NCBI RefSeq assembly: GCF_004349315.1 | Contig: NZ_SMLH01000010.1 | Span: 96,373-160,372, forward strand | Length of the DNA stretch: 64,000 nt | Source of the DNA: Flavobacterium ranwuense | Lineage (GTDB): Bacteria; Bacteroidota; Bacteroidia; Flavobacteriales; Flavobacteriaceae | Reading direction: 5' to 3' | Program-made: the position numbers and the translations under genes | The notes under the pieces: generated by a model | What the model was told of the DNA's origin: nothing | Databases searched by the model: none | What the model saw: only the letters and a program-made list of their open reading frames with translations | In this document: positions 62,315-64,000 of the stretch, piece by piece | Numbering within the stretch: position 1 is the stretch's first letter | Layout: each line of letters opens with the position of its first letter

Positions 62315-62860
62315 ACTAGCAATATTTATTTATCAATGGCATTATAGCAATTTATTTGAGCTTACAAATTACAAAATAAATTTTAAATGCAATTGCTTAT
62401 TCAAATTCAAATAATGAAAATAGCATTTGATTTATAAATATTTTTTTGTTAAAGCTAAAAAACACTAGCTTTAATTAAACTCAATAATAAAGGATTATTC
62501 ATACATAAAAAAGTATAAAACACTTGTAATCTAATATTTAAACATTTTTACATGTTTTTTACTTGTTAATAAAAATAAAAAATATTGATTTGAAATGTTA
62601 AAATTTTAGTTAAAAAAATGACACTAAAATTGATTAAGGTCAAAAATTATCTTAAAAAAGTCAGATAAACACTTTTTTTTAATTTTTCATTAACAGAAAA
62701 TGTCGTTTCAACGAGTATTTAGGTTATTGATAGAAAAAAAAATTAAAATTAAATCATTCTAGTTAGTTTAGCGTATCATATTCATATAAAGCATCTAAAA
62801 AGCAATCTAAATTTATATAACTATTTTGTTTTTGCCCCAAATAAATTAAAATAAGAAATC
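62315..62860. other. 546-bp AT-rich intergenic region before the adhesin
   Basis: No gene, RNA or repeat was recognised. The sequence is very AT-rich with several poly-A/T runs. A weak -7-like TATTTTG lies near 62823, about 40 bp before the adhesin ATG, and no matching -33 TTG was seen. The length fits a long 5' control region for the surface protein that follows. Confidence 0.5.
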
Positions 62861-64000
62861 ATGAAAAAAATTACTTTTATTCGATTTTTAGCTTTTTTAA
62901 TATTGTTATTTTCTACAACAATTGGTTATTCACAAGATACTAATATTACATTCGATAATACAAGTGCCTCATTAACAACAACTCCAGCTTGTACATTTTC
63001 GGGATGTAATGCTGGGGATGTATCTTTTGGAGATATTTATTTAGGTGATCATTTAGGGAATTTGGCTACTTTGGCTTATGTTGCAAATCCTGTAAATGGA
63101 TTGTACATTTGGGTTAAAATTGCATCTAATAGTTCCAAACATGATTTGTTATTTCAATTTGATTATCTAGTTGGTGGAATTCGAAAAAATTTCAATAACA
63201 CTAATTTTGTTGGTGCAACAACAGATAGGTTAACAATTAAAGTTAGAGGAAGTATAATTACAGGCGGTTCTAAATACAGAATGGCTCAAATTACCAACTA
63301 TGCCGCAGGTCAATCCCTTGAATTAAAAAATATTTATTTAGGATGGTCAACATCTGGACAGGCTATTAAATCTAATCAAAATATTTCTGCGATAACTTGT
63401 GATCCTCCAAAATGCAGTAATGCTTATTCAAGTGGGATAATTATAAAAACGCCTCTGTTCGCTGATTTTTCTATTAGTAAAAATTGTGATGGAGGTACTT
63501 TTCAAAAGGTGGTTTATACCAGTACTTCAACAGGGGTTGAAGCAAACACCAATTATAGCTGGTCATTTCCTGGAGCTGCAACGGTTTCACCAACTAATTT
63601 AACAACAATAGGACCGTATACTGTGACTTATTCTTCGGCTGGTCCACATAGCGCTAGTTTAACGGTGTCACATCCAACAAATGAGGTAATTCCCAATACT
63701 AAAACAATTAATAATATAACTTTACAACCGTGTTGTACAATAGCTATTAATTCAATAGTAAAAACTAATGTGCAATGTAATGGAAATTCTGATGGTACAG
63801 TAACAGCAACTAAAACAGGAGGAGTTGGAACAATAACTTATGATTTGTTGTTTTCAGCAACTTCTGGGGGATCTTTTAATGCAACTGGTTTGCCGACAAA
63901 TGGTGATTCAAATGGAACTTACATGGGGTTAAGTGTAGGGTTTTATAAAGTAGTTGTATCTGAAGCTAACGGATGTAGCAATACAAGTTCTGAAGTTCAA
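62861..64000 (+). CDS. Secreted PKD/SprB-repeat adhesin, 5' part (continues past window)
   Basis: 380 codons are visible with no stop before the window end. A signal peptide (residues 1-24, IRFLAFLILLFSTTIGYSQ) is followed by an N-terminal domain of about 180 residues with conserved Cys (TPACTFSGCNAGDVSFGDIY). A PKD domain follows (NYSWSFPGAATVSPTNLTTI through GPHSASLTVSHP, about 225-270), then the start of an SprB-type repeat (VQCNGNSDGTVTATKTGGVG, then YKVVVSEANGCSN, from about 290). Repeats of this kind build the cell-surface adhesins that drive gliding or attachment in Bacteroidota. The C-terminal sorting signal (type IX secretion) would lie beyond the window. Confidence 0.87.
   Translation, partial: MKKITFIRFLAFLILLFSTTIGYSQDTNITFDNTSASLTTTPACTFSGCNAGDVSFGDIYLGDHLGNLATLAYVANPVNGLYIWVKIASNSSKHDLLFQFDYLVGGIRKNFNNTNFVGATTDRLTIKVRGSIITGGSKYRMAQITNYAAGQSLELKNIYLGWSTSGQAIKSNQNISAITCDPPKCSNAYSSGIIIKTPLFADFSISKNCDGGTFQKVVYTSTSTGVEANTNYSWSFPGAATVSPTNLTTIGPYTVTYSSAGPHSASLTVSHPTNEVIPNTKTINNITLQPCCTIAINSIVKTNVQCNGNSDGTVTATKTGGVGTITYDLLFSATSGGSFNATGLPTNGDSNGTYMGLSVGFYKVVVSEANGCSNTSSEVQ

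Overview
The window looks like chromosomal DNA from a Flavobacteriaceae bacterium close to Flavobacterium. This is inferred from gene content and signals, not from a database search. The DNA is AT-rich and Shine-Dalgarno sites are scarce. Several promoters match the Bacteroidota form TTG-N19-TAnnTTTG, for example before the tRNA-Val gene, the ABC exporter and the fused E1 gene. The gene set is also typical: fused alpha/beta 2-oxoacid dehydrogenase E1, short LeuA, PPK1 with SixA, DUF3822 next to RsmD, deoxyhypusine synthase-like protein, and a PKD/SprB-repeat surface protein. No transposase, integrase, phage module or CRISPR array was seen.

Layout. 1-5.0 kb (minus): branched-chain amino acid genes leuA, leuB, then ilvD and ilvB, with an attenuator between leuB and ilvD made of an Ile/Val-rich 24-codon leader peptide and an intrinsic terminator. 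5-18.3 kb: TPR-like protein, MdaB/YgiN-like quinone pair with a divergent LysR regulator, fused E1, a 2-oxoglutarate/Fe(II) oxygenase, eIF1-like protein, nucleoside phosphorylase, a GNAT/NMT1-like pair, transglutaminase-like protein and acyl-CoA oxidase-like protein. 18.3-26.6 kb: an accessory stretch. Four copies of a 60-90 bp repeat separate single genes (MazG-like, PepSY-like, zinc-ribbon FAD monooxygenase). A block of redox/detoxification genes follows (MBL hydrolase, luciferase-like oxidoreductase, NTF2-like protein, HxlR and AraC regulators, cysteine hydrolase), ending at tRNA-Val. A near-copy of the tRNA 3' flank sits at the other edge of this block, so it may be an inserted island.

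26.8-42 kb: ABC exporter, proline dehydrogenase, aroB, arginine decarboxylase, deoxyhypusine synthase-like protein and an acidic protein, recQ, a DNA glycosylase, DinB-like protein, PEP carboxylase, Lrp regulator and M14 peptidase. 42-56.8 kb: an XRE regulator behind an array of its likely operators, a lipoprotein, acyltransferase, spermidine synthase-like protein, an AraC/DUF417 pair, kdsB, a GNAT, an unknown accessory gene, a YgiD-like dioxygenase, a RecD-like helicase, DUF3822/rsmD, a beta-barrel protein, panE, rnpB and a MidA-like methyltransferase. 57-64 kb: dnaX with a -1 frame break at a slippery A10-G run, the polyphosphate genes sixA-ppk1-ppx, and the start of a large adhesin cut by the window end.

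The observations most worth follow-up are: (i) a 37-bp AraC-type operator in front of three genes around one AraC regulator, always exactly 23 bp from the -7 element; (ii) the dnaX frame break, which ends frame 0 near the expected end of domain III, as in the gamma form; (iii) the ilv leader-peptide attenuator; (iv) the repeat-flanked single genes and duplicated tRNA flank at 18.3-26.6 kb; (v) the operator array of the XRE regulator.
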